64,000 nucleotides of DNA. Source: Phanerodontia chrysosporium. Its lineage: Eukaryota; Basidiomycota; Agaricomycetes; Polyporales; Phanerochaetaceae. A program made the translations under genes and the position numbers. The notes under the pieces are model-generated. The model did no database searches. It saw nothing but the letters and a program-made list of their open reading frames with translations, and was not told where the DNA came from. Shown here one piece after another: positions 23,143-33,653 of this stretch. Where the stretch lies: NCBI GenBank assembly GCA_001910725.1, contig MJGA01000012.1, positions 620,001 through 684,000 of the forward strand, in the 5' to 3' direction. Every line of letters begins with the position of its first letter. Position 1 is the first letter of the stretch.

Positions 23143-24061
23143 CCTGTATGTCGACGAGGTTTTGTGCTATACGCCGCGCAGTGGGTATAGTGCCCGTTGC
23201 TGCTCTCTGATTTTATTTTTCTTACTTCCCGTTGGTGCTATTTATCCTTAAATTCTTCAAGTGCACTGTGCGCGTCTCGCGCCTTTACCGTTACATTCGT
23301 CACAATCGTTACGTTGTAGCTAGTAGTAGTAGTAGTAGTTTAGCCGTAGTCGTAGTCGTAGTCGCAGGGAACACAGGCTATCGTCCTGTAGCAGACCCAC
23401 ATGATACATCAAATACCGTTGCACTCTGTGTCGTCAAGATCACGACGTCTGCAAGGCCGCGGACGCGATGAACGCACGGCTACCCACAGCGCGAGCGTCC
23501 GGTGGCGAAGGGGGAACGGAGGGCCTGCGCAGAAATCAGGTACAGTAAGGCACCTCGGGCACGGTGACAGGCAGCTCGGCGCCGAGGGCTGCTCTGACTG
23601 CGCAGCGGCGGCCTGTGGGAGCTGGGTGGAGGCGGAGATACGCGATGCATTGCACCTGCGCCCAGTGGCACGTTCGCTCGCGGCCCCAAGCGCCCCCCGT
23701 ATGTGCTTGGTCATGCGTCGTGCTTGGTGGGCGCGAGTCGTACGGCCGAAGGGCGCTCCGTCTCAAGCTGCAAGACCCTACTGCTTGGAATTTCGTCGAG
23801 TCGACGCTTTATTGTCAAAATAAACGTCCGAGCGGCGGGACATGTACATGCGGCAGAGTGCATTTTTTGCAGTGCTTGTATCTGTTGCACACTTGTACCA
23901 CTGCACTCGCCGACCTCGAGAAAACGACGTGGCCGCTCATCATCAGCATGACGATTGTGGTTATCAGAAGAGCGTGTTGAACCGAGCTTCTCTAATCCAC
24001 CTTACGATGTGGATGTGAGTAGTAGTGCTAGCTGCCTGGGAGGAGCTGCGGTGGGTCGTCG
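23143..24061. other. Intergenic with trinucleotide microsatellite; 5' part of tandem unit 1
   Basis: No gene. From about 23520 the sequence matches 26340 onward, marking the left part of the duplicated F/G unit. AGT and CGT trinucleotide runs lie at about 23317-23366. Confidence 0.5.
23317..23366 (+). repeat. Trinucleotide microsatellite (AGT)n/(CGT)n
   Basis: TAGTAGTAG units followed by GTAGTC units, about 50 nt, in the intergenic 3' flank of the hypothetical gene. Confidence 0.7.
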
Positions 24062-24070
24062 TATACATAA
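24062..24070 (+). promoter_or_regulatory. Degenerate TATA box of copy F
   Basis: TATACATAA at the place where sister copy G has TATAAATA (26899-26906). The distance to the ATG is long (about 240 nt) because of a probable 5'-UTR intron. Confidence 0.35.
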
Positions 24071-24193
24071 GTGCCTACTCCTGCTATGGAATCCAGCACT
24101 TTCTTCATCCCCTCAGCCTGTCGCCGCCGTCTCACTCACTCCAAGCTAATTCACAAGCAATCAGGCAACTTGCTCACTCGTATCTATCACACA

Positions 24194-24284
24194 GTAGGTG
24201 CCAATTACCTCAGGCAGCCTGTTGTAATGCGGGTCGCCGCTACGCTTGTGTATTTGTAGTCCTAACAACGATGATTTTTTCAAG
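24194..24284 (+). other. Probable 5'-UTR intron of copy F
   Basis: Donor GTAGGT, branch CCTAAC and acceptor TTTTTTCAAG, matching the position of the intron proposed for copy G at 27031-27108. It explains the long TATA-to-ATG distance. The donor is weaker than in G (GTAAGT). Confidence 0.35.
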
Positions 24285-24301
24285 AATATCCATCCATTGC
24301 T

Positions 24302-25568
24302 ATGACCACCCAGCAAGCATTATATCTCCTTGAACGACAAGGCAACTTTGCGGTCAAGGAGCGCGACATCCAGGAGCCAGCTCCCGGCGAGGTCCTCGTC
24401 GAAGTCCACTCCGCTGGTCTGATCCCTGGGGACGGAAAGATCCAGGCCACTGGCGGCAAATTCAAGATGGACTACCCCGCCATCCTCGGCGCCGACGGCG
24501 CAGGCATCGTCGCCAAGCTCGGGGACGGAGTCACCAGCTTCGCGGTTGGCGACAGGGTGTAAGTACCCTGCCGAGTGCCTCCGCAACGTTCATCTGAAAT
24601 GAGGCGGCAGGGTCTTCGAGGGCAAGCACGACAACCACCATGCCACGTTCCAGCAGTACACCATCGTGCCTGCGGAGATCGTGGCCAAGGTATGTCGCGC
24701 TTGTCACACCGATCGACGCGAGTACCGCGTGCAGACGTTGCCTGTTAACAGGTTCCGCCCAACCTGACTCTGGACCAGGCTGCAAGCATCCCGGTAGCAA
24801 TTGCTACCGCCGCGATTGGCCTGTACAACTCCAAGAATGCGGGCGGCCTCGAGTTCACTGCCCCTGGGAGGAAGGCGGCCGCGGAAAGTATTCCGGGAGC
24901 CCATCTTCATCATCGGCGGCTCGTCCTCTGTCGGCCAGCAGGGTGCGCCACACCCTGCAACACCCCTCTCTGCACCTCTCTGACCAGCTCCTGCAGTGAT
25001 CCAGCTCGCGAGGCTCTCCGGCTTCTCGCCCATCATCGTCACGGCCTCTCTGCACAACGAGACGTACCTCAGGTCGCTCGGCGCGACGCACGTCATCGAC
25101 CGCGCGGTCGCGCTCGCCGAGCTCCCCGCGCTCGTCAGCGCGATCGCGGCAAGCCCGTCAAGGTCGCGTACGACCCCATCGGAGAGCCTGAGACGCAGAA
25201 CGCGGCGTACGACGTCCTCGCGGACGGCGGCAAGGCCGTGTCCCTTTCCAGTCTCGCGATCGAGAAGGACAGGCTCGTTCCCAGCAAGGAGCTCGCCTTC
25301 CCGTTCGGACAGGTCCACGCGCCCGCGAACCGCGAGCTGGGCAAGCGCATGTTCGCCTCGTTGGCGAGTCTCCTGGAGGGCGGTGAGATCAAGGTGAGCA
25401 ACCACGCAGATTGTACGTTGCGAACATGGAAAGCCTCACGGCGCACTACAGCCAAACAACGTCGAGGTACTCCCTGGCGGACTTGCGGGTATCCCGGAGG
25501 GGTTGGAGAGGCTTAGGAAGGGCGTCAGTGCTTTGAAGCTCATCGCGCGGCCCCAAGAGAACGCCTGA
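24302..25568 (+). pseudogene. MDR enoyl reductase-like oxidoreductase, copy F, three frameshifts
   Basis: Exons are 24302-24558, 24611-24689, 24752-24942, 24997-25393 and 25452-25568. Compared with sister copy G, exon 3 is 191 nt instead of 193 and exon 4 is 397 nt instead of 398. Single bases are missing near 24860 (APW-EEGG), near 24893 (YSG-EP) and near 25149 (AIAG-KP). Exon 1 also shows LIPGDGKI where the paralogs have LNPVDWKI, replacing two family-conserved residues, plus one extra codon. Splice sites are all preserved. These facts fit a recently duplicated copy under relaxed selection; assembly error could explain the indels but not the substitutions. Confidence 0.75.
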
Positions 25569-25674
25569 TACAGGAGATATGATAGTTCGTATAGCGTGTT
25601 TGTAAGAGTGGCTATCGTTAAGGAATGTACCCATTGATTTCGGTAACACGAGCGTGCAAACTAGGGTGATGATA

Positions 25675-25961
25675 TTGATGAGCGAGCGTGAGGCCGACGC
25701 GCGGACATGCGCGGGCTGGCGCGCGTCTGTCAGGCCCCTGACACCGCGGACCCGGTGGACTCTGCGCCGTGAGCGCAAATCGCCCCGCACCTCCTGCTCG
25801 ATAGACACGTTCTACCGCGCCACACTTACATGATCTCGCTGTTCCTGACAGCGAGCGAGTATTCTAGGTAATATACGTCATTTTCTGTAATATTCCTAGA
25901 CGTGTATAACACGTCTATTAAACTCTCGACTACACTACAAGTCAGTCTACAATATTTAACA
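25675..25961 (+). mobile_element. Dispersed repeat R1, copy 2, with an apparent target duplication
   Basis: About 287 nt, matching 19103-19455. It is flanked by GATGAT at 25669-25674 and at 25962-25967. The homologous place in tandem unit 2 (near 28478) passes from the GCGAGCGTGTAGACTTGGGG text straight to GATCTGTG with no insert, so it acts as an empty site. It has no open frame, and no terminal inverted repeats were seen. Probably a non-autonomous insertion or a solo LTR. Confidence 0.5.
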
Positions 25962-26898
25962 GATGATCTGTCTGATAGGACCAGAATCTCGTCCATAAAT
26001 GACAGCCAGAACGGGGAACACGTACCTATCTGCTAGTTCAGCGACAGTGTGGGCGCATCTGGGCCAAGCTCGAGGTTGGATGGGGCTGACAAAATATGAT
26101 AAACGTTATCTTACATAGCGCAATCACCAAACGTGGAACCTTCGGAAGCGCTCCGCGGCTGGAGCGCGGACCACAGCGACCAGATCTGCATAGAATCTGC
26201 ATGCCGTGTACATTGCATGTATCTCAGGGCGAGTACAGACCATGCGGATTACAGATTCCGCCCAATGAACCTATAGCATCCACGTAGTGCGCGTCTCGCG
26301 AAGGCTATCGGAGGCCCAGCTTGGGCAGAGAGCAGAGCACTAAGGCACCTCAAGCAGAACAACAGCCAGCGCGGAGCCGGCCGCTGCTCTGCGCAGCGGT
26401 TGAGGCGATATACGCGATGCATTGCACCTGCAGGCGTGCGGTTGCTCGCGGCTCCAGGTGCCCGCCATTAGCTTAGTCATGCGTTCGGGGGAGCGTCGTG
26501 CTTGGTGAGCCCGAGTCGTAATGGTTGGAGTGAGCTCTGCCTGGAGCTGAGCGACTTTCACGCTTGGATATTCACTTGGGCTGCAGCTCATTATCGAAAA
26601 AAAGGAAGAGCCGAAGCTCGACGTGGTGGAGCTCACGCACTGATTATGCCACAGGTAGCACCCATGAAGTGTCGCATCCGCCAGAGTTAGAATCAATCGA
26701 CTTGGGGGTCACTCTGTAGCCACTCATCATCAGCATGACGATCGTAGTTATGAGAAGGCCTTGCTTTCACCGAGCTTCGCTAATCCACCTTACGATCTGG
26801 CTGAGTCAACGTCGTGTCTGCCTGCGCTGTCGATATAATGTGAGTGGTAGCGCTAGCAGTAGTGCTGCGAGCTGTGAGGAACTGCGGTGGGTTTGTCG

Positions 26899-26906
26899 TA
26901 TAAATA
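26899..26906 (+). promoter_or_regulatory. TATA box of copy G
   Basis: TATAAATA about 226 nt upstream of the ATG; a 78-nt 5'-UTR intron (27031-27108, donor GTAAGT, branch ACTAAT, acceptor TCTCAAG) probably lies between. Confidence 0.4.
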
Positions 26907-27030
26907 TGGTTCCACTTGCACGGTGTGTTATAGCACTTCCTTCAGCTTCTCAGGCCGACAGCAGTCATTGCACACTTCAAGGCAACACGTTTCGCGATCA
27001 GGCAACTTGCTCAATCGTATACCTCGTACC

Positions 27031-27108
27031 GTAAGTGTCAATACCCTCAGGCATCCCGCCATAATGTGGGTCACTGTGTGTTCGTGATACTAATTGGGAT
27101 CTCTCAAG
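27031..27108 (+). other. Probable 5'-UTR intron of copy G
   Basis: GTAAGT donor, ACTAAT branch-like sequence and CTCAAG acceptor, all upstream of the ATG at 27125; the counterpart in F is at 24194-24284. Confidence 0.4.
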
Positions 27109-27124
27109 GTCGCCATCCATAGCC

Positions 27125-28383
27125 ATGACCACTCAGAAGGCATTCTATCTCCTTGAACTGAAGGGCAACTTTGCAGTCAAAGAGCGCGACATCCAGGAGC
27201 CAGCTCCCGGCGAGGTCCTCGTCGAAGTCCACTCCGCTGGGCTGAACCCCGTCGACTGGAAGATCCAGGCCACCGGCGCGTTCAAAGTAGACTACCCCGC
27301 CATCCTCGGCGCCGACGGCGCAGGCATCGTCAGCAAGCTCGGTGACGGAGTCACGAACTTCGCAGTTGGCGACAAGGTGTAAGTATTCCAGCTTAGGCCG
27401 CTGCAATGTCCTTCTCACAGCGGCGACAGGGTCTTCGAGGGCAAGCACGACAACCACCATGCTACGTTCCAGCAGTACACCATCGTGCCTGCGGAGATTG
27501 TGGCCAAGGTGTGTCCCGTTTGTCCCGTCGACCGGTGCCGTGTCCTGAAATGCATGTCAACAGGTCCCGCCTAACCTGACTCTGGACCAGGCTGCGAGCA
27601 TTCCAGTCGCTATCGCCACTGCCGCAGTCGGCCTGTACAACCCAAAGAGCGCAGGCGGGCTCGAGCTCACTGCCCCTTGGGATGAAGGCGGCCGCGGTAA
27701 ATATTCCGGGGAGCCCATCTTCATCATCGGCGGCTCGTCTGCGGTCGGCCAGCAGGGTGCGCGACACCCCGTGCATCCTCTGTCTGGGCCTGCCTGACCG
27801 GCTTCTGCAGTGATCCAGCTCGCGAGGCTCTCCGGCTTCTCGCCCATCATCATCACGGCCTCTCTGCGCAACGAGGCGTACCTCAGGTCGCTCGGCGCGA
27901 CGCACGTCATCGACCGCGCGGTCCCGCTCGCCGAGCTCCCCGCGCTCGTCAGCGCGATCGCGGGCAAGCCCGTCAAGATCGCGTACGACCCCATCGGAGA
28001 GCCTGAGACGCAGAACGCGGTGTACGACGTCCTCGCGGACGGCGGCAAGGCCGTGATCGTCTCGAGTCTCGCGATCGAGAAGGGCAAGCTGGTGCCCAGC
28101 AAGGAGCTCGCCTTCCCGTACGGCCAGGTCCACGTCCCTGCGAACCGCGAGCTGGGCAAGCGCCTGTACGCCTCGTTGACGGGCCTCCTGGAAAGCGGTG
28201 AGATCAAGGTAAGCTATCATGCAGCCGATCTGTTGCTGAGTGTACAAAGCTCACACCATATCTCAGCCAAACAATGTCGAGGTCCTGCCCGGTGGACTTG
28301 CGGGTATCCCCGACGGGTTGGAGAGGCTCAGGAAGGGCGTCAGCGCCTTGAAGTTCATCGCGAGGCCCCAAGAGAACGCCTAG
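27125..28383 (+). CDS. MDR enoyl reductase-like oxidoreductase, copy G
   Basis: Intact. Exons are 27125-27378, 27430-27508, 27564-27756, 27811-28208 and 28267-28383. The N terminus is MTTQKAFYLLE, the GroES-like part is EPAPGEVLVEVHSAGLNPVD, and the nucleotide-binding motif is GGSSAVGQQ followed by VIQLARLSGFSPIIITAS. The protein ends ALKFIARPQENA. Very close to copy F in the tandem unit and next closest to C and H. Likely soluble and NADPH-dependent; the substrate is unknown. Confidence 0.9.
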
Positions 28384-29030
28384 GATGTAGTCGCTCGTAT
28401 ATTTCGTTCGTGAAAGTGGCTCAGGTTGTGAAAAGAACTTTTTGATTTCTGCTCATGATGCGAGCGTGTAGACTTGGGGAAGATCTGTGTAGAGTGACCA
28501 TGATCTAGTTCCCAGTAAAGTCAACACAGGCGACACATACGTATATTCGAGTCCCAAAACAGCGCGGCCGTATTTATGTCAAGTTCTACGTTGGAAGAGG
28601 TGTGTGCACAACATTTGCGTGCGGTGGTGACAACAGACGTTGATGCCGATCACACGTAAGACGGTTATCTCTTATCTTATCGCTTGATTACCATATAAGA
28701 AGTCTTGTCTCAAATCGTGAAGCGCTCCGCGGCTTGGCGATGGACAGCAACCTACAGCAACGACCAGGTTTTGCAGTGTACACCGAATCTACATGCACAT
28801 TGCACGTATGCCTCGAGAGGGCTGGGCGAGTCCCGTCTATGCGGAAGTTGTTTCGCCGATGGCGCGACTGTGATGCACAAACTATCGCAAGCGTGTGCTG
28901 ACTAACACACTTGCAACCCATGGGCATCGTTCGCCGTTCAGGTGTGCGATACAGGTCTACTGGTGAGCGCGATCCAGTTCGTTAGTCATCCAAAGACCTG
29001 ATTCATTTTCAGGCAGTGCTTGCTGCAGCA
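28384..29030. other. Intergenic, 3' flank of G and promoter of H
   Basis: No gene. It includes the 3' end of tandem unit 2 (match to 26130-26255 at about 28705-28845). Confidence 0.5.
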
Positions 29031-29037
29031 TATAAAG
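29031..29037 (+). promoter_or_regulatory. TATA box of copy H
   Basis: TATAAAG 75 nt upstream of the ATG at 29106. Confidence 0.45.
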
Positions 29038-29105
29038 CGCAGGTCACTGTGAAGCACGCCCCAACAATCTCGTCTTTCCTCTCGTTACTGATACACACAC
29101 CTCCC

Positions 29106-30345
29106 ATGGCTCTCCAGAAAGCCCTCGTTCTGCCCAAGGCACACGCCCAGTTTGTGGTTGAGGAGACGGAAGTTCCAGAGCCAGGCCCTGGCGAGATACT
29201 CGTCGAGGTCCATTCGACAGCGCTCAACCCCGTCGACTGGAAGGCACAGGAACGCGGGATCATCATCAAGGTATACCCCGCAATTATAGGCAATGATGCT
29301 GCAGGGGTCGTGAAGAAGCTTGGCGCCGACGTGACAAACGTTGATGTTGGGGACAGGGTGTAAGTTGACGTTCTGTTCGCCGATGTGGTCGCTCACAATG
29401 TAGCAGGGTTTTCCAAGGCTTCTACGATAACCGCCACGCGACGTTCCAGCAGTATACCATCGCGCCTGCTGACCGTGTTGCGAAGGTACATGTTTTGCTG
29501 CACTCTAGCTATGTTGTATTCACCGCCCATGACAGGTCCCAGCGAACCTGACTCTCGACCAAGCCGCCACTCTCCCTGTCGCCATCGACACTGCAGCGTT
29601 CGGCCTGTACAACCACAAAGCCGGGGGCGGCATTGAGCTGACTCCGCCGTGGGTGGAAGGCGGCCGCGGAAAGTACGCTGGGGAGCCAATCCTCATTATG
29701 GGCGGCGCGTCAGCAGTCGGCCAACAGGGTACGTTTCCCAACACACTCGCCATGCAGGCAGCGCAGCTCACCGCGTCTAGCGATCCAATTCGCCAAGCTC
29801 TCCGGCTTCTCGCCGATCATCACGACAGGCTCCCAGCGCAACGCGGAATTCCTGCACAAGCTCGGTGCGACGCACGTCCTCGAGCGCACCCTCTCGCCCG
29901 CCGAGCTCTCCGCCGCCATCGCGGGCATCACGCGCGTGCCGCTGCGCTTCGCGTACGACGCGGTGTCGCTCCCCGAGACGCAGAGCGCAGCGTACGCCGC
30001 GCTCGCGCCTGGCGGGAAGCTCGTGCACGTCCTGTTCGCCGCGATCGACGAGGCGCTGCTCACGCCGGACAAGGAGCACGTGCTCGCGCACGGGAACGTG
30101 CATGGCCCCGAGCAGCTCAACATTGCGCGGAGCTTGTATGCGAATCTGACAAGGCTGCTCGAAGCAGGCGAGATCAAGGTGCGCAATGCCTTCATGGGAT
30201 TTAGGTTATCGCTCATCGCGTTTTGCAGCCCAACAATGTCGAGGTACTGCCCGGTGGGCTTGCGGGCATTCCGAAGGGTCTGGAGAGGCTCAAGCAGGGC
30301 GTCAGTGCGGTCAAGCTCGTGGCTCGCCCGCAAGAGACTGCATGA
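29106..30345 (+). CDS. MDR enoyl reductase-like oxidoreductase, copy H
   Basis: Intact. Exons are 29106-29359, 29407-29485, 29536-29728, 29781-30178 and 30229-30345, with every exon length in register with copy G. The N terminus is MALQKALVLPK, the GroES-like segment is EPGPGEILVEVHSTALNPVD and the nucleotide fold is MGGASAVGQQ. It ends AVKLVARPQETA. It is the last and most divergent member of the F-G-H run and has no sister copy in the window. Function as for the other members: an NAD(P)H-dependent reductase of unknown substrate. Confidence 0.9.
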
Positions 30346-30618
30346 GCACCAGGGTCCATCGTTTATGTCATGACACATAGAGGCTGGAGACGTGTATAAT
30401 TTCGTTGTGAGACAATGCGCGACGGACATACCATATGGGCAGTTAACATGGATATTGACTTGAACATGGGACATGATCATGGAGAGTGACACCGAGAAAA
30501 ATGCAAAACAGCGAGAACGCGGCCGAGAATATAAGTATACACACAGCATAACGTGGAGTCCTAATCTTAATTGTAAAAGCTCGCCTTAACAGCGTATGAT
30601 GGAACATCATGCAAAGCC

Positions 30619-32590
30619 TTATAACCGCCTTGTGCCGCCGAACGCACTCTTCGTTGGCGCAGGCAGCCGCGAGGCCGGGCGCGGGAGGCCGCTCTTCGGA
30701 GCTGGAAGGCCAGGGCCGGGCAGGGCACTCGGTATGGAAGACGCAGGCGGCCTCAGTCCCGACACTGGCAGCTTCGCGGAAGAATCGGCGCTGCGCGCAG
30801 GGATTGCTCCAGCAGCGGGGCGCTGCAGACGGCTCGCTGGCGCGGAAAGCACAGGCTTTGCACCCGTCACGGGTTTGGTTTGGGCTGCAGCGTCGGGCGC
30901 AGGCGTGCGCTTCGGCACTGCGGCGGGCTTCGCAGAGGCCGGCGCCCTCACAGCACTCGTCGGCCGCGTCGGCGCAGCTGGCGCAGGGAGGGTACCGGCT
31001 GTTGGGCGCTGTACTCCGCGCACCGGAGGCTTGGATGCGGGAGCTGGCGGTGGTGCCATGGCCGCGCCCGAGAGCGGCGCGCCGGGGCCTTGAGGGCGGT
31101 GGGAATGGCCGGACGCGGCAGATCTGAAACGGAGCCTGTACTTGACGTCGGCGTGAGCTCGAGATGGAGGAGCGGCGCGAGCCGGCGGAGGTCGCGGAGC
31201 CGTGGCTGGAGCTGGTGGAAGACGATGTGCGGTCGTGTTGTGCTACCCAGGTCATCTTGGGCAGCCCAGGTGCGGGGATCTGTGTCGCCGGTTCAGCTGG
31301 CTTGGTATCGGGCTTTGGTGCTGCGGTGGGAGCACTCTTCTCCGGGCCAGCGGGAGGAAGGCTGAATACTGGTGCTCTGGTAGGTGCAGGGGCCGCGCGG
31401 TTAAGGGTATGTTCTATGGAGGGTGCAGGCTTGGGTGGGGCTATGAAAAACCAGGTCAATATATACTGGCGCAAGAATGAGATAATCGACTGACTCAGTT
31501 CCTTCATTCTCGGTATCGGAATGTCGACGACGATGTAGTCTAAGCTCTCCTCCCGTATAGGCTCGAATCTCGGGAACGAGCCCTCCATCCGCTTCTGCAC
31601 CTTGGCCAGGTCGAGCGTATCCTCTTCGACGTTGACTGTCAATCCTTTCATGTACCGATCCGTAGGTTTAGCCGTGCGCAGCTCCTGCTTGGCGAGCTCA
31701 AAGGTGTCGTCGTCCCGGTCGGCATCAACGATAGTCCAACTCGAGGTAGAGGCGTTCAGGAACGAGATCTTGTCGTTCAGAAGGTCGAACGACATGTCTG
31801 CACTATGCATAAGAAGGTTGAATGACGACTGAAGGTCGACGGAGGTGCGCCGAGGATCGGCAGACGATGTGAGGTTCGCGGTCTGCGGACGCCGCGTCGC
31901 GCCGGGCGAAGAGACGGCTGGGGTGGATGTATGCGCTGTTGGGGAGAGAAAAACAAAGGAGGAACCACAGGTATTATCCGCTACTGAATCCGGTCGCGAA
32001 GGAGTGGACTCCGCAGGCTCGGGTGGGCAGACCGTGATGCCTGGGCAGTTAAACGCGCCCGACGGGCCTAGTGGGTCCTGAAAGTCCATCGACGACGCTC
32101 CGGAGAGGTTGATAGAGTTGATAACGTTCGCAAATGGCGAGGCTGAGGGTGCGCCCGTGAGCGCGTGGCAAATGGACTCGTCAGCATTGTCTTGTTCTTC
32201 AGGTATCGTCGACGGCCGACGCAAAGCGCGAGGCACCCGCTCGATATCGATGTCTGCCAAGGGCCGTCGACTCATTTCCGGCGAGTCTAGAGTATCGTCT
32301 TCCTCCGCAAAGCAGTCGAATCCTTCTTCGGCGAGCATGTCTCCGCGTCGCGGCGGCAGGGGCGTGCGCTCGCCAAAGTCAATGAGCTTTCCCTTTGGAG
32401 TCTTGGACCCATTATGAGACGGTACGGCCTTGTATATTCTGTTGAAGAACACGGTAACCGGTCCTGCTTGTACATCGTTCTCTTTGTCCGAGGCTTCCTC
32501 CGGAGAGTTCGTGTTTCGCGGAGGAGTTCGGGGCCTTGCCAGTGGGTCAAAGAGCGAGAGAATGCTCTCCTTGGGTTTGGCAACGTCCAT
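30619..32590 (-). CDS. Hypothetical Pro/Ser-rich protein with a KEN motif
   Basis: Starts at the ATG at 32590 (MDVAKPKESILSLFDPLARP). About the first 400 residues run in one frame: Ser/Thr-Pro sites (RTPPR, NSPEE, KTPKGK), a KEN motif (SDKEND) near residue 30, and later an acidic, more ordered block (SWTIVDADRDDDTFELAKQE). A short intron is likely near 31440-31500 (donor GTCAGT, acceptor TTCATAG). The C-terminal 180 residues, rich in Pro and Ala (PVSGLRPPASSIPSALPGPG), run in another frame and end at 30619. The frame switch lies near 31150, and no splice pair there convinced me. KEN plus many TP/SP sites hints at cell-cycle-regulated turnover, which is inference only. No known domain recognised. 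Confidence 0.5.
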
Positions 32591-33593
32591 GATCAAGAGT
32601 ACCGAGCTCGACAAGATCTTGTCGCGCTTGTCGCGACTTACAGCGTGAAGGATGTCGGGAACGGTGAGGACAACCAACATCAGCCAACATTTCGAACCGT
32701 TCGCGACTCAGCCACGTGACCGTCTCATTCAGTCACGTGGGTCCTCGCGGCACCACCTACGCGCAAGTTCCAACCACTCCAGCTCCCTTTTCTTGCTCAC
32801 CCATTTGAAGGTCTGCCAACGAGGATAACAAGTATGACAAATGGCTTCATTGTTTGAAACTATTAAGCTGATATAACCCAGTAGCCGCATATATGTCTGA
32901 GCGAAAGGCAACGTCGGCGATTTGGGTGTTCTGTATGTTTGATTCTCCAGAACTTCAATATGATACTGGGCTCTCCTCTCATTTCAGATGTGTACCGTAT
33001 TCTTTCTACTGTCATTTACTTACCATGCCTTAGACCTTCCTCAATGGGAGCGTCCGAAACTCGAATGGCCATCGCTCGGCAGTTGGGGCTTTTCCAGCCG
33101 GTGACCATGGCGAAACATGTCACTTACCATATCTGGACACGCACTCGCCTGGCGCTTATTATCGTCACCCTACCGCGTCCGGCGAGTCGTCTTCACAGCT
33201 GGCTCGTCAGCTTCATGAGTGGTCAGTGCTATGGTATTGACGAGTGCCACTTCAAGCTTATTTTAGTGCTTATTAGGGCCCTAGTGTTCTGTATTTTCGT
33301 TATATCTACGGCCCGCTCAGTCCTCTCGTGTCTCCGCCTCCGCCGACTTTTCCTGCTTGAACCGCTCCGTAACCACGGAAGACGGTACCAAGGAACTCGG
33401 GATATGCATATCTGGATAGGGTAAGCATCTGTGTCAATGCCACCGCGACAGGAGTGCATTCTTTGGCCCGTCCTTGGTGATGCTCGTGAAACCGCATTCC
33501 ATACCAGCACGGGCGGAGAAATCCCGCTCTGGATCGTGTCGACCATATCGGAGGTCTTCCGCCAGTCGGCGCTGCCGCATCATTCTCCGCCCG
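32591..33593. other. Divergent intergenic region
   Basis: Upstream of the KEN-motif gene (leftward) and the GMC gene (rightward). An open frame of 161 codons at 32939-33424 has no coding features that I trust. A 13-nt CAGTCACGTGGGT-type palindromic core (CACGTG) lies near 32733. Confidence 0.45.
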
Positions 33594-33599
33594 TATAAA
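33594..33599 (+). promoter_or_regulatory. TATA box of the GMC oxidoreductase gene
   Basis: TATAAA 60 nt upstream of the ATG at 33654. Confidence 0.45.
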
Positions 33600-33653
33600 G
33601 GTAGAACCTCAGGACGAGGAAACGGACCACGTAACATTGACTAGCCAGAGACT

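Larger units (their letters stand above)
23520..26280 (+). repeat. Tandem duplication unit 1 (contains copy F)
   Basis: Matches unit 2 (about 26340-28870) along promoter, gene and 3' flank. Landmarks are AAGGCACCTC, CGCGATGCATTGCACCTG, CGTCGTGCTTGGTG and CATCAGCATGACGAT upstream, and GAAGCGCTCCGCGGCT downstream. The gene starts are 2823 nt apart. This unit alone carries repeat R1 in its 3' flank. Confidence 0.75.
26340..28870 (+). repeat. Tandem duplication unit 2 (contains copy G)
   Basis: Homologous to unit 1 at 23520-26280 from about 780 nt upstream of the gene to about 490 nt downstream. It lacks the R1 insertion. The stretch 25969-27124 between genes F and G holds no supported gene. Confidence 0.75.

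Noticed and set aside
23887..24000. Terminal inverted repeat of a transposon near CATCAGCATGACGAT
   Set aside because: The second copy at about 26726 is in direct orientation and is explained by the tandem F/G duplication.
3197..30345. A secondary metabolite biosynthetic cluster
   Set aside because: There are reductases, a transporter and a GMC oxidoreductase nearby but no backbone synthase or synthetase in the window.
32939..33424. 161-codon plus-strand open frame
   Set aside because: Hydrophobic, unstructured text in AT-rich promoter DNA, with no start context or motif.
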